In this document: in pieces, positions 44,422-52,989 of the stretch
How positions within the stretch are numbered: the first letter of the stretch is position 1
Layout of the letters: the number at the start of each line of letters is the position of its first letter
NCBI GenBank assembly: GCA_016288205.1
Contig: JAEEYO010000070.1
Coordinates: forward strand, 1 to 64,000
Source: Treponema sp.
GTDB taxonomy: Bacteria; Spirochaetota; Spirochaetia; Treponematales; Treponemataceae
DNA: 64,000 bases
Direction: 5' to 3'
Notes under the pieces: model-generated
The model's input: the letters and a program-made list of their open reading frames with translations, nothing else
What the model was told of the DNA's origin: nothing
Databases searched by the model: none
Made by a program: the position numbers and the translations under genes

Positions 44422-47250
44422 ATGAAAAAGTTAAACGCCTTATTTGCAGTACTGGCCTTGCTGTGTCTCCTTTCCAGCCTTGGGTGCACCACCACATCCA
44501 ATGCCGCAAGCAAAAGCAAAACATCAGTCAGCTCAATTTCAAAAATACGGCAGGGAACCTTGGACAACGGAATGTCCTTCTTTGTGCGTGAAAACGGTGA
44601 GCCAAAAAATCGCATCCAGCTTCGTCTTGTGGTAAAGGCGGGATCATGCTTGGAAGACGATGACCAAAAAGGAGTGGCACATTTCGTAGAGCACCTTTGT
44701 TTTAACGGCACCGAGAATTTCAAGAAATCTGCAATCGTGGATTATTTTGAGTCAATAGGAATGAAGTTCGGACCTGAGGTAAATGCATACACAACTTACG
44801 AGCAGACCGTTTATATGCTTGAGATTCCGGCCAACAATCCAGAAATCCTGAAGACAAGCCTCATGGTACTTCGCGACTGGGCATGTGCGGTTTCATTCGA
44901 TCAGGAAGAGATAGACAAAGAGCGCGGAATAATAATTGAAGAGTGGAGATACAGAACAAAAACTTTGAAGGGACGTTACACCGCCTTTGAGGATCCCATC
45001 TATGTAAGGGGCTCTCGTTTTGAGGAAAGGCCTGTCCTGGGTGACATGGATATCATCAAAAATATCTCCCGCAAGCGTATAATTGATTTCTATAAAAAAT
45101 GGTACAGACCGGAATTCATGTCCGTAATTGTCATTGGAGACGCAAACGCAAGTATGCTTGAGAATGCGGTCAGAGAAGTGATGGGAACAATTCCTGCTTC
45201 CAAACAAAAAATCAAGCTGCCGGAATTTACGGTACCAATTCCCAAAGAAAAAACGATAGACATTTTGCGCGACAAGGAAACTACAATCAGCGAAATCTAC
45301 ATCGTAAAGCGAAAGGAAAAGCCGCTCACTACGGAAGAAGAATATGCATGGAGTTTTTTCGAGGAAATATTCGACCAAAGATGTGCCGAAATTACCAAGA
45401 GCCTTAATGCTGAATGGATATACGCAGGAACCGGAAAGCGCTCCCAGACGAACAAAACAGAGTTTTATGTCCTGCAGGTTTGTCCGAAAGAGGGAAGATT
45501 CGAACAGGGATTCAAAATCTATCTTGAGGAGCTGGACAATTTTTTAAAATACGGACCGACCGAATCAGAAATGGAGATTGAAAGGCAGTCGCACATCCAA
45601 AAGCTGAATCAGAGTTACAAAAATGTGAACAATCATTCAAACTCTGAATTTACAAACAATCTTATAAACTATACCACATCCGGCGGAATAATATTTGCCC
45701 CAAGCGAAGAAACATATCAGAAGGAAATTAAGATTTTAAATCAGTTGAAAGCTGAGAACATCCGGCAGATGGCGATCAAAGCTTTTTCCGACCGAGGAAC
45801 AACCATGCTCCTTTTTGTCCCGGAAAAATGTCAGTTGCCGTCCGAATCAGAAATTATGGATATATGGAAGAACCATAAAACACATGTCTCCAAATCAAAA
45901 TACGAGGACAGTGAAGAAGATTCAATGCTGATGCCGAGACCTGCGAAGAAAGCCCAGATAAAAGAAACGAAAAAGCTCAAGGAGCTGGGTGCGACACAAT
46001 ACACTTTTGAAAACGGAATAAATTGCATATTCAAAAAAACTGATTTTAAAAATGATGAGATGGTTATTTACGCTTACAGCACAGGCGGATATTATCAGCT
46101 CAAGGAAGAGGAAATGCCATCCGCTTCTGTCTGTACAGGCTTTATGTGGAATTCAGGAGCCGGAGGAAAAACCAACTCACAGATTACAAAAATCTGTCAG
46201 AGCAAACGAATCAATATTACAATGGGAATCAACAACTCGACGGAATACTTTATTTCAACGGCGAACTCCGAGAATATTGAGCAAAACCTGCAGCTGATTA
46301 ATATGACTATGCGTTCTCCTGAATTTTCCGATGCTGTCTGGGCAAAAATTCTTGAAGAATACAATCGGCGGGCGGCAAGTTTCGGAACAACTGCGTCCGA
46401 AGTCTATACGGAAAAAATTACCCATGCTCTATATGGTGACAGTCTTTTCAAAAATCTTATTAACAAAAAATTTGTTTCAAAATTAAATCAAAAGGAAGCC
46501 GAGCGGATATATAAAGACCGAATCATGAATGCCGGAGATTTTACCTTTGTCATTGTCGGTGATTTTGATGAAAAGAAAATTGTTGACTTGTGCGCATATT
46601 ACATCGGTACTCTTGCGACGGGAGATAAACGCGATAAACCCAAGTGTGTGCTTTACCCCTTCCCCAAAAAAAGCGAGACCATAACCGTAAAATTTGGCGA
46701 GGATAAAATCGGCAACGTATATATGTGCTTTGGAGGCGAACTTCCCGCGTCAAAAAATATGGAGGAAAAATTTAAGGATGAAATCATCATTGAGCAGCTT
46801 GCTTCATATTTAGAAATCAAGCTCAGAGAAGTCATCCGTGAGGAAAAGGGCGGCACATACTCCATAGAGACTTCCGGATGGACGAGCGGAATTTCTGAGC
46901 GCGACTGTAAAGTTGAAATTCAGTTTCATTGCGAGCCGGAACGCCTTGAAGAACTGAGGCAGGAAGTAATAAACACAATCAAGGACTTAAAGAAAGGAAA
47001 TGTTTCTGATGAAATAATTTCAAAACTCAGGGAAAGCTATGAGCGAGACAGGGAGACATACTCACGCAACAATTATTGGTGGACGAACAGAATAATCTGC
47101 GAATATATAACAAACGAAGAACCACTGTGGTACACGACCAATTACAAGAAGATTGTCTCAGAGTGGATTTCAAAAGAAAGCATCCTTGAGGCCGCCAACA
47201 AATACCTTAACACCGACCGCGTCTTCACGGCATATCTGCGACCAGAGTGA
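44422..47250 (+). CDS. M16 family zinc metallopeptidase lipoprotein
   Basis: About 942 residues. The signal ends at a lipobox (LLSSLGCTTT). The first M16 domain carries the inverted zinc motif HFVEH (~residue 90) with the third ligand in EEIDKERGIIIEEW (~170). Three further M16 domains of the pitrilysin fold follow, including the R/Y pair region KGGTYSIETSGW typical of the inactive half. Overall size and order match PqqL-like periplasmic peptidases that degrade small peptides or proteins. The ATG at 44422 is taken over the GTG at 44410; the ribosome site is weak for both. Confidence 0.92.
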   Translation: MKKLNALFAVLALLCLLSSLGCTTTSNAASKSKTSVSSISKIRQGTLDNGMSFFVRENGEPKNRIQLRLVVKAGSCLEDDDQKGVAHFVEHLCFNGTENFKKSAIVDYFESIGMKFGPEVNAYTTYEQTVYMLEIPANNPEILKTSLMVLRDWACAVSFDQEEIDKERGIIIEEWRYRTKTLKGRYTAFEDPIYVRGSRFEERPVLGDMDIIKNISRKRIIDFYKKWYRPEFMSVIVIGDANASMLENAVREVMGTIPASKQKIKLPEFTVPIPKEKTIDILRDKETTISEIYIVKRKEKPLTTEEEYAWSFFEEIFDQRCAEITKSLNAEWIYAGTGKRSQTNKTEFYVLQVCPKEGRFEQGFKIYLEELDNFLKYGPTESEMEIERQSHIQKLNQSYKNVNNHSNSEFTNNLINYTTSGGIIFAPSEETYQKEIKILNQLKAENIRQMAIKAFSDRGTTMLLFVPEKCQLPSESEIMDIWKNHKTHVSKSKYEDSEEDSMLMPRPAKKAQIKETKKLKELGATQYTFENGINCIFKKTDFKNDEMVIYAYSTGGYYQLKEEEMPSASVCTGFMWNSGAGGKTNSQITKICQSKRINITMGINNSTEYFISTANSENIEQNLQLINMTMRSPEFSDAVWAKILEEYNRRAASFGTTASEVYTEKITHALYGDSLFKNLINKKFVSKLNQKEAERIYKDRIMNAGDFTFVIVGDFDEKKIVDLCAYYIGTLATGDKRDKPKCVLYPFPKKSETITVKFGEDKIGNVYMCFGGELPASKNMEEKFKDEIIIEQLASYLEIKLREVIREEKGGTYSIETSGWTSGISERDCKVEIQFHCEPERLEELRQEVINTIKDLKKGNVSDEIISKLRESYERDRETYSRNNYWWTNRIICEYITNEEPLWYTTNYKKIVSEWISKESILEAANKYLNTDRVFTAYLRPE

Positions 47251-47259
47251 ATTATTGAA

Positions 47260-47293
47260 GGGCATCTCGAAAACTGAAGTTTTTGAGGTTCCC
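47260..47293 (+). other. Stable hairpin after the M16 gene
   Basis: CTCGAAAAC-TGAA-GTTTTTGAG (nine pairs, one G-T), flanked by GGG/CCC. No T tract follows, so termination activity is uncertain; it may protect the mRNA 3' end. Confidence 0.4.
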
Positions 47294-47324
47294 TAAAACC
47301 GCGGTACGAATTCCCCTACCCACC

Positions 47325-47352
47325 TTTACAATTAAAAATCTTGTGATATAAT
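47325..47352 (+). promoter_or_regulatory. Promoter of the tandem-repeat protein gene
   Basis: TTTACA (47325-47330), 16 bp, TATAAT (47347-47352); the leader is ~20 nt and includes AGGAGG. Confidence 0.6.
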
Positions 47353-47378
47353 GGAAGAAACACTTGCAGGAGGAAGCC

Positions 47379-48155
47379 ATGAAAAACAGGACATTGATTT
47401 TTACCGCCGCCTTTATTTTTCTCGCATCCCTTTCCGTCGTGGCACAAGAGCTGGGTGATAAAGTTCAAAAGAAAGTCACGGTGGACGGAAAACAGCTTTC
47501 CAAGTGGGTTAACTATGCAAGCATCCAAGAATATGATTGCAATGGAAATAAAATCCATGAAAAAACTGCCGGCGGCTATGAGTTCTGGTTTGAATATGAT
47601 TCCAATGGAAATAAAATCCATGAAAAATATTCCCCCGGCTCTACTGAATACTGGTATGAATATGACTCAAATGGAAATTTAACCCACGAAAAAGATTCCT
47701 TCGGCGATGAGTGGTGGTACGAATATGACTCCAAAGGAAATAAAATCCATGCAAAAAAATCCTCCGGCTATGAGTGGTGGTACGAATATGACTCCAAGGG
47801 AAACAAAATCTACGAAAGAAAATCCGACGTATTTGAAAATTGGCTTGAATATGATTCAAATGGAAATTTAATCCACGAAAAAGATTCCATCGGCCATGAA
47901 TACTGGTATGAATATGATTCCCATGGAAATCGAATCCATGAAAAAGATTCAGACGGCTCTGAAAAATTGTACGAATATGATCCAAAGGGAAATTTAATCC
48001 ATGTAAAGGATGGCAGCCTTGAGGTATGGGCCGAATATGACTCAAAGGGAAATGAGGTTCATCGCAAAGCCTCTTCCGGCCTTGAATATTGGTATGAATA
48101 CACCTTCCACCCCAACGGAAAAATAAAGACAAGAAAAACATACAAAACAATTTAA
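47379..48155 (+). CDS. Exported protein of nine ~21-residue YD-like tandem repeats
   Basis: About 258 residues from the ATG at 47379 (AGGAGG, 5 nt spacing). Signal peptide RTLIFTAAFIFLASLSVVAQ. Residues ~52-240 are nine near-identical units of 20-22 residues with consensus YDSNGNKIHEKDSxGxEYWYE, ending in a short basic tail. The pattern is that of YD/RHS-type or MORN-like beta-hairpin repeats, but there is no RHS core or toxin domain. At DNA level the unit is ~63 bp and highly conserved, so copy number can change by recombination. Likely a periplasmic or surface protein; function unknown. Confidence 0.85.
   Translation: MKNRTLIFTAAFIFLASLSVVAQELGDKVQKKVTVDGKQLSKWVNYASIQEYDCNGNKIHEKTAGGYEFWFEYDSNGNKIHEKYSPGSTEYWYEYDSNGNLTHEKDSFGDEWWYEYDSKGNKIHAKKSSGYEWWYEYDSKGNKIYERKSDVFENWLEYDSNGNLIHEKDSIGHEYWYEYDSHGNRIHEKDSDGSEKLYEYDPKGNLIHVKDGSLEVWAEYDSKGNEVHRKASSGLEYWYEYTFHPNGKIKTRKTYKTI
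47532..48095 (+). repeat. 63-bp coding tandem repeats, nine copies
   Basis: Each copy carries a variant of GAATATGAxTCCAATGGAAA. Units are 60-66 bp and in frame. Confidence 0.85.
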
Positions 48156-48159
48156 ACCA

Positions 48160-48197
48160 ACAGGGGAAAAGTGTGAAAAGTTGCAAAAATCCCCTGT
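48160..48197. terminator. Hairpin between convergent genes
   Basis: ACAGGGGA ... TCCCCTGT with a 22 nt loop lies between the stops at 48155 and 48207. There is no long T tract on either strand, so this is a weak bidirectional terminator candidate. Confidence 0.45.
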
Positions 48198-48206
48198 AGA
48201 CTGATC

Positions 48207-49988
48207 CTACAGCAATGCGAACTGGGACGAGTACAATTTGTAGTAAGGACCCAGGTGTGCCATCAGCTCGTAGTGCGCTCCATGCTCCACAATCTTTCCG
48301 TGATCAACGTAAAAAATGGTCGAGCAATTTTTGATTGTGGAAAGTCTGTGAGCGATGATGAAGCTGGTGCGTCCCTTGAGGAGCTTGTGAAGCCCCCTCT
48401 GCAAAAGGATTTCCGTCTCGGTGTCGATTGAGGAAGTCGCCTCGTCAAGAATCAGAATCTTCGGGTCGGCAAGCAATGCACGTGCGAATGAAATCAGCTG
48501 CCTTTGTCCCACGCTGAGCCTTGAGCCTCTTTCGTTAACCTCGGTGTTGTAGCCGTCCTCCATCTGCATGATAAAGTCGTGTGCACAAACAGTCTTCGCA
48601 GCCTCCATCACCTGCTCGTCGGTCGCATCCATATTTCCGTATCGGATGTTGTCCATGATTGTTCCCTTGAAGATAAAACTGTCCTGCATCATCACGCCCA
48701 TCTGTGTGCGGAGCGATTTTATGGTCACGTCCTGAAGGTCATGCCCGTCCACCAAAATCTGTCCGCTGTCGGGATTATAGAACCTGCTCAAAAGATTTAC
48801 GATGGTGGATTTTCCCGCGCCCGTAGGACCAACAATGGCGACGCTCTCTCCCGGCTCAATCGTGAAGTTGATTTTGTCCAGGATTTTCACTCCCTCGTCG
48901 TAGCTGAAATCCACGTCCTTGTACTCAACCTTTCCAGTAATTTTCGGAAGCTCTGACGCACCCTCGTTGTCATGAATCAGAACAGGCTCGTCAATCGTCT
49001 CGAAGATTCTCTCCACGTAGGAAACGGCGGTAAGCAGACTGTTGATGAAATCAGCGAGCGTCGTAATGGGCTGCCAGAAACGGCTGATGTACGCGGTGAA
49101 TGCAATCAGGGTACCAATGGTCACTCCGCTGAATCCGGTCTGAATCCAGTGTATGCCCAAAATCCATGCGGCTCCCATTGTCGCCGTGGAAATAATCTGG
49201 ACGAAGGGACCCATAAGGAAAGATACCGTCACAGCCTTGAGCCATGCCTTGCGGTACGCGGACGAAAGATTGTTAAAAATCTTGATGTTCTCTTCCTCGC
49301 GCACAAAAGACTGAGTGACACGGATTCCGTTTATGCTTTCAGAAATGTATGCGTTCAGGTTCGACTGCTTGTTGCTCTGCATCCTCCACGCTTTTCTCTG
49401 TCTTTTTTTAAGCATGAAAACATAGGCGATAAAAACCGGAAGACCACAAAGCACCACAAGTGTAAGCGGCACATTGATTGTGAACATGAAGATGATTATA
49501 AAAATCAGCGAGCACAAATCTGTGACGGTGTTCACAAGTCCGTTGCTCAAAACATCGGAAAGATTGTTCACGTAATTCACGATTCGCACCTGAATCTTTC
49601 CGTGCGGCCTTGAGTCAAAAAATGAGAACGGCAGTTTCAGGATGTGCGAAAAAAGATCCGAGCGCAAATCATGAACGATGCCCTGTCCGATTTTCGTCAT
49701 TATGCTGATTTTTAGTTTCAGAGCAAATGCTGTAAACAAAGAGATTCCCAAGGTACATCCTGCGAGAATCAGAATGGTTTTAAAATCCTTGTTCGGTATG
49801 GCCTTGTCCATCACGATTTTCAAAAAATACGGATAAAGCATTCCCAACGCCGCGGTAATGAGCATCAGGAAGATTACTCCGACCATCGCCTTTGAGTGAG
49901 GCTTGACATATTTTCCGAGTCTCTTGAGCTGACCGAAATCGTAGCTGTCCTCGTAAGTCTCGTCTATATCGTATCTGTTTCTTGCCAT
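48207..49988 (-). CDS. ABC exporter half-transporter (consensus NBD, LSVGQ signature)
   Basis: About 593 residues from the ATG at 49988 (GGGGGA upstream); the track start is inside the upstream gene. Six membrane helices (~residues 30-310), then an ATPase with Walker A GPTGAGKST (~388), Walker B ILILDEATSSID with the catalytic Glu (~513), and H-loop IAHRLST. The signature is LSVGQ rather than LSGGQ. It pairs with the 583-aa protein upstream (1 nt gap between stop and ATG) as a heterodimeric lipid/drug exporter of the LmrCD/TM287-288 type. Substrate unknown. Confidence 0.93.
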   Translation of the reverse strand: MARNRYDIDETYEDSYDFGQLKRLGKYVKPHSKAMVGVIFLMLITAALGMLYPYFLKIVMDKAIPNKDFKTILILAGCTLGISLFTAFALKLKISIMTKIGQGIVHDLRSDLFSHILKLPFSFFDSRPHGKIQVRIVNYVNNLSDVLSNGLVNTVTDLCSLIFIIIFMFTINVPLTLVVLCGLPVFIAYVFMLKKRQRKAWRMQSNKQSNLNAYISESINGIRVTQSFVREEENIKIFNNLSSAYRKAWLKAVTVSFLMGPFVQIISTATMGAAWILGIHWIQTGFSGVTIGTLIAFTAYISRFWQPITTLADFINSLLTAVSYVERIFETIDEPVLIHDNEGASELPKITGKVEYKDVDFSYDEGVKILDKINFTIEPGESVAIVGPTGAGKSTIVNLLSRFYNPDSGQILVDGHDLQDVTIKSLRTQMGVMMQDSFIFKGTIMDNIRYGNMDATDEQVMEAAKTVCAHDFIMQMEDGYNTEVNERGSRLSVGQRQLISFARALLADPKILILDEATSSIDTETEILLQRGLHKLLKGRTSFIIAHRLSTIKNCSTIFYVDHGKIVEHGAHYELMAHLGPYYKLYSSQFALL

Positions 49989-49989
49989 C

Positions 49990-51741
49990 TTAGTTTCCCC
50001 CGTCCGCTTCTTCATCCGCACTGAACTCACCGTACTGATGGTGATAGACCGACGCATAATATCCGCCCGCCGCAATCAGCTCCTCGTGTGTTCCCCGCTC
50101 AATGATTTTTCCCTCGTTCATTACAAGAATCTGGTCGCAATCCTTGACCGAAGAAATCCTGTAAGCAATGACGAAAAGCGTCCTGTTCTCCGCGACGGAT
50201 TTCAATGACTCCTGAATCAGTGTCTCCGTCTCCATGTCAACTGCGGATGTTGTGTCATCCAAAATGATTATCGCAGGATCCTTGAGCAAAGCACGCGCAA
50301 GGGAGATTCTCTGCTTTTGTCCACCGGAAAGACCCACGCCCCTCTCGCCGACCATCGTGTCGTAACCTTCCGGCATGGCACGAATGAATGAGTCAGCGTC
50401 CGCAAGTTTGGCAGCAGCCTCAACCTTTTCAAAAGGACAGTCAGGATTTCCATAAGCAATGTTTCCCTCAATCGTGTCGCTGAAAAGGAAAACATCCTGC
50501 ATTGCCATTCCGATGTTCTCGCGCAGATTGTACATATTCATCTCACGCACGTCGGTTCCATCAACACAGACCGAGCCGTCCGTAACATCATAAAAGCGGC
50601 ACAGAAGATTCATTATCGTAGTCTTTCCGCTTCCCGTTCCGCCGATAATTCCGACCGACTTGCCCTTCTCCGTCCTGAAGCTGATGTCGTGCAGGATTTC
50701 CTCACCGTGGGTTGAATAGGACACATTCTTGAATTCAACCTCACCCTCAATCTTCTGCTTGACCACAGGATGAGACGGAAGCTTGATGTCGGGTTCCGCA
50801 GAGAATGTCTTGTAGATTTTGTCAATGGAAGCCTTGAAGCGCATTGCATCGTTAATCAGCCAGCCAAGCATCCTGAGCGGGTTCGTGAGCATCCAGAGAT
50901 AGCCGTTCACAGTGACGAAATCTCCAATGGACATCTGCTTGGTGATTGTGAGGTAGCCTCCGTAAATCATCAGGATTACGTTGATGACGGTTCCGAGAAA
51001 TTCAAAGATTGGAACATAACGCTGCCAGATTTTCGACGCATTGATTTCGCTCTGCCGGAAAGCCTCGTTCTCTTTTTCAAAGCGATTTTTTTCAAATGCC
51101 TCTTTTGCAAATGCACGGACCACACGGTTGGCGGCAATGTGCTCCTGGACATAAGCGTTGAGACTTGAAAAACACTGACGCACTCCCGCAAACGCAGGAC
51201 CCACCGCCCTCATCTGCATGAAAACAACGAAGGCAGTAAACGGAAGGACAGCAAGGAACATGAGGGCAAGCTTTACGTTCACGAAGAAAATCATCACAAC
51301 GGCGGAAAGAAGCCAGATGCAGTTTCTGAACACATTGTAGATTACGAAAGCGACGAAGTGACGGACGGCATCCATGTCTCCGGTCTGCCGGCTCATCAAA
51401 TCTCCGGTGCGGTTATTATTATAGAAGGAAAAATCCTCATGCAGAAGTTTCCGGTAAACGGCGTCGCGCATGTCAAAAAGGACTCCCTGACTTGAACGCT
51501 CGAAAAGCATCTGCGCAAGATACTGGAATCCCTCGCGGAAAAGACAGACACCAAGCAGAACCGCCACGCACTTCCACAGGTACTCATACTTTCCCGCCAC
51601 AATGACCTGATCCACAATGAAGCCGGAGACCTTCGGATTGATTACGGCCATTGCAGAAACCACCGCGATGATAAAAAGCCCGACACACATTTTTCCGCCG
51701 TGCTTTTTCAAAAATGAAAAGAACCATTTAAATGCAGTCAT
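49990..51741 (-). CDS. ABC exporter half-transporter (degenerate NBD)
   Basis: 583 residues. Six membrane helices, then an ATPase with Walker A GGTGSGKTT (~367) and signature LSGGQKQRISLARAL. Walker B reads IIILDDTTSAVD, with Asp in place of the catalytic Glu, and the switch histidine is Tyr (IAYRISS, ~524). In known heterodimeric exporters the degenerate Walker B site pairs with the partner's atypical signature, and that is what the LSVGQ of the 48207 gene product provides. Thus one ATP site should be active and the other regulatory. Confidence 0.93.
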   Translation of the reverse strand: MTAFKWFFSFLKKHGGKMCVGLFIIAVVSAMAVINPKVSGFIVDQVIVAGKYEYLWKCVAVLLGVCLFREGFQYLAQMLFERSSQGVLFDMRDAVYRKLLHEDFSFYNNNRTGDLMSRQTGDMDAVRHFVAFVIYNVFRNCIWLLSAVVMIFFVNVKLALMFLAVLPFTAFVVFMQMRAVGPAFAGVRQCFSSLNAYVQEHIAANRVVRAFAKEAFEKNRFEKENEAFRQSEINASKIWQRYVPIFEFLGTVINVILMIYGGYLTITKQMSIGDFVTVNGYLWMLTNPLRMLGWLINDAMRFKASIDKIYKTFSAEPDIKLPSHPVVKQKIEGEVEFKNVSYSTHGEEILHDISFRTEKGKSVGIIGGTGSGKTTIMNLLCRFYDVTDGSVCVDGTDVREMNMYNLRENIGMAMQDVFLFSDTIEGNIAYGNPDCPFEKVEAAAKLADADSFIRAMPEGYDTMVGERGVGLSGGQKQRISLARALLKDPAIIILDDTTSAVDMETETLIQESLKSVAENRTLFVIAYRISSVKDCDQILVMNEGKIIERGTHEELIAAGGYYASVYHHQYGEFSADEEADGGN

Positions 51742-51873
51742 TTCTTCTCCTCTGTTCGAAATGAAGAATCGCTAAGTTCTTCCACTTATACAGCATGGCA
51801 GAGAAGAAAACAAGTCATTTTTTGCATTTAATCAACGGTTTTTTGCTATTAGCTCCGGTACTCAGATTTTGTC

Positions 51874-52821
51874 CTAAAACTCATCCTCAACAGTATCCTC
51901 GAGCTCTTCCGGGATAGCATCCTGGATTTCATCCTGAATAGAATCCTCAATTTCTTCCGAAGAATCTTCCTCATTATTCACAACAGCATTTCGCTTGTCT
52001 GAAACGACGAGTCCGTCACTAAGTCCGAGCTGTCCATTGATTATGATGCGTCCGTCTTCCATGCTTGTAACCGTATACGGATATTCACCATCGGGGATGT
52101 CACCCGGCATCAGGATTTTTCCCTCGGAGTCAATCTCAATTTCCCAGTTGCCGTCATCAATGGAAAGAACAGCATTTTCAAGGGGTAATCCGGTTTCGCT
52201 GTCAATCAAACTCATTAAGGTCGGCTTACGGGGTTCAGGCTCCGGCTCCTCGGCCGCATCTTCCGTCTCTTCGACAGTCTCCTCTTCATCCACAACGTCC
52301 GCCTCAGGTGAATCGGATTCCGAATCTAAAGATTCCTCTGGTTCATCACTTTCTGCTTCTGGCTGAGCGGATTCCAAATCATCGGCATCTGTTTCCTCAG
52401 GTACATTTGCCTCAGGTTCCACAGCCGGCGTTTCCGGAACCACGGATTTTGCGGGAGTCGATTTTTCCGGCACAGATTCCGGTATGTTGCTTTTAGCAGA
52501 GACAATCTTCTCAAACCAGATGTCATTGATTTTCTCTTTCTTTATTATGGGCAGATAGGACAACATGGTTTTGTGCAATTTCACGCTTTCAAGAGAGTCA
52601 AAATGCTCGTCCCACACGACACGGTAATATGTGGTTCCCTTCGGATCTTTGTATTCGCTGATGGTGGTCTTGATTGAGTTTGCGCGCAGTACGCTCATCC
52701 TTTTTTCGGCATTGGACTTATTCTTGAACGATCCAAGGTAAATGCACCAATCTTCGGAAAATGCAAAAAGACCGGCCAAAGCCAGCACCATGCTCAACAG
52801 GATTTTTCTAACACTTTTCAT
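51874..52821 (-). CDS. Exported SPOR-like protein with acidic linker
   Basis: About 315 residues from the ATG at 52821 (GAGGT upstream). Signal peptide VRKILLSMVLALAGLFAFS, then a SPOR-like domain (~22-100): WCIYLGSFKNKSNAEKRMSV, IKTTISEYKD, YYRVVWDEHF. A long Glu/Asp/Pro-rich linker (~115-205) and a carboxypeptidase-regulatory-like beta domain (PTLMSLIDSETGLPLENAVL, ~210-285) follow, with an acidic C-terminus. SPOR domains bind denuded septal peptidoglycan. It is a paralogue of the next gene over the first ~110 residues. Confidence 0.75.
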   Translation of the reverse strand: MKSVRKILLSMVLALAGLFAFSEDWCIYLGSFKNKSNAEKRMSVLRANSIKTTISEYKDPKGTTYYRVVWDEHFDSLESVKLHKTMLSYLPIIKKEKINDIWFEKIVSAKSNIPESVPEKSTPAKSVVPETPAVEPEANVPEETDADDLESAQPEAESDEPEESLDSESDSPEADVVDEEETVEETEDAAEEPEPEPRKPTLMSLIDSETGLPLENAVLSIDDGNWEIEIDSEGKILMPGDIPDGEYPYTVTSMEDGRIIINGQLGLSDGLVVSDKRNAVVNNEEDSSEEIEDSIQDEIQDAIPEELEDTVEDEF

Positions 52822-52892
52822 GTCAACCTCGATAAAATTATTTGAAAATGATTTTTTTAGGGATTGCCCAAATCTTCTTCTATATATAATGT

Positions 52893-52921
52893 ATATTATA
52901 TACAAAATCGCAATCTGTCAA
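52893..52921 (-). promoter_or_regulatory. Promoter of the 51874-52821 gene
   Basis: Minus strand TTGACA (52916-52921), 17 bp, TAATAT (52893-52898). Same architecture and following GAxTT bases as the promoter of the paralogue at 54389-54417. Confidence 0.65.
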
Positions 52922-52989
52922 CGAGCAATCTTTCAGCCGAGCATTCCCCTTCCGCTGGTTGAAAATCTTTCTTCCATGAGTCCCAGTCC

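Noticed and set aside
47379-48155. RHS/polymorphic toxin
   Set aside because: Only short repeats; no RHS core, PAAR or toxin domain, and no immunity gene.
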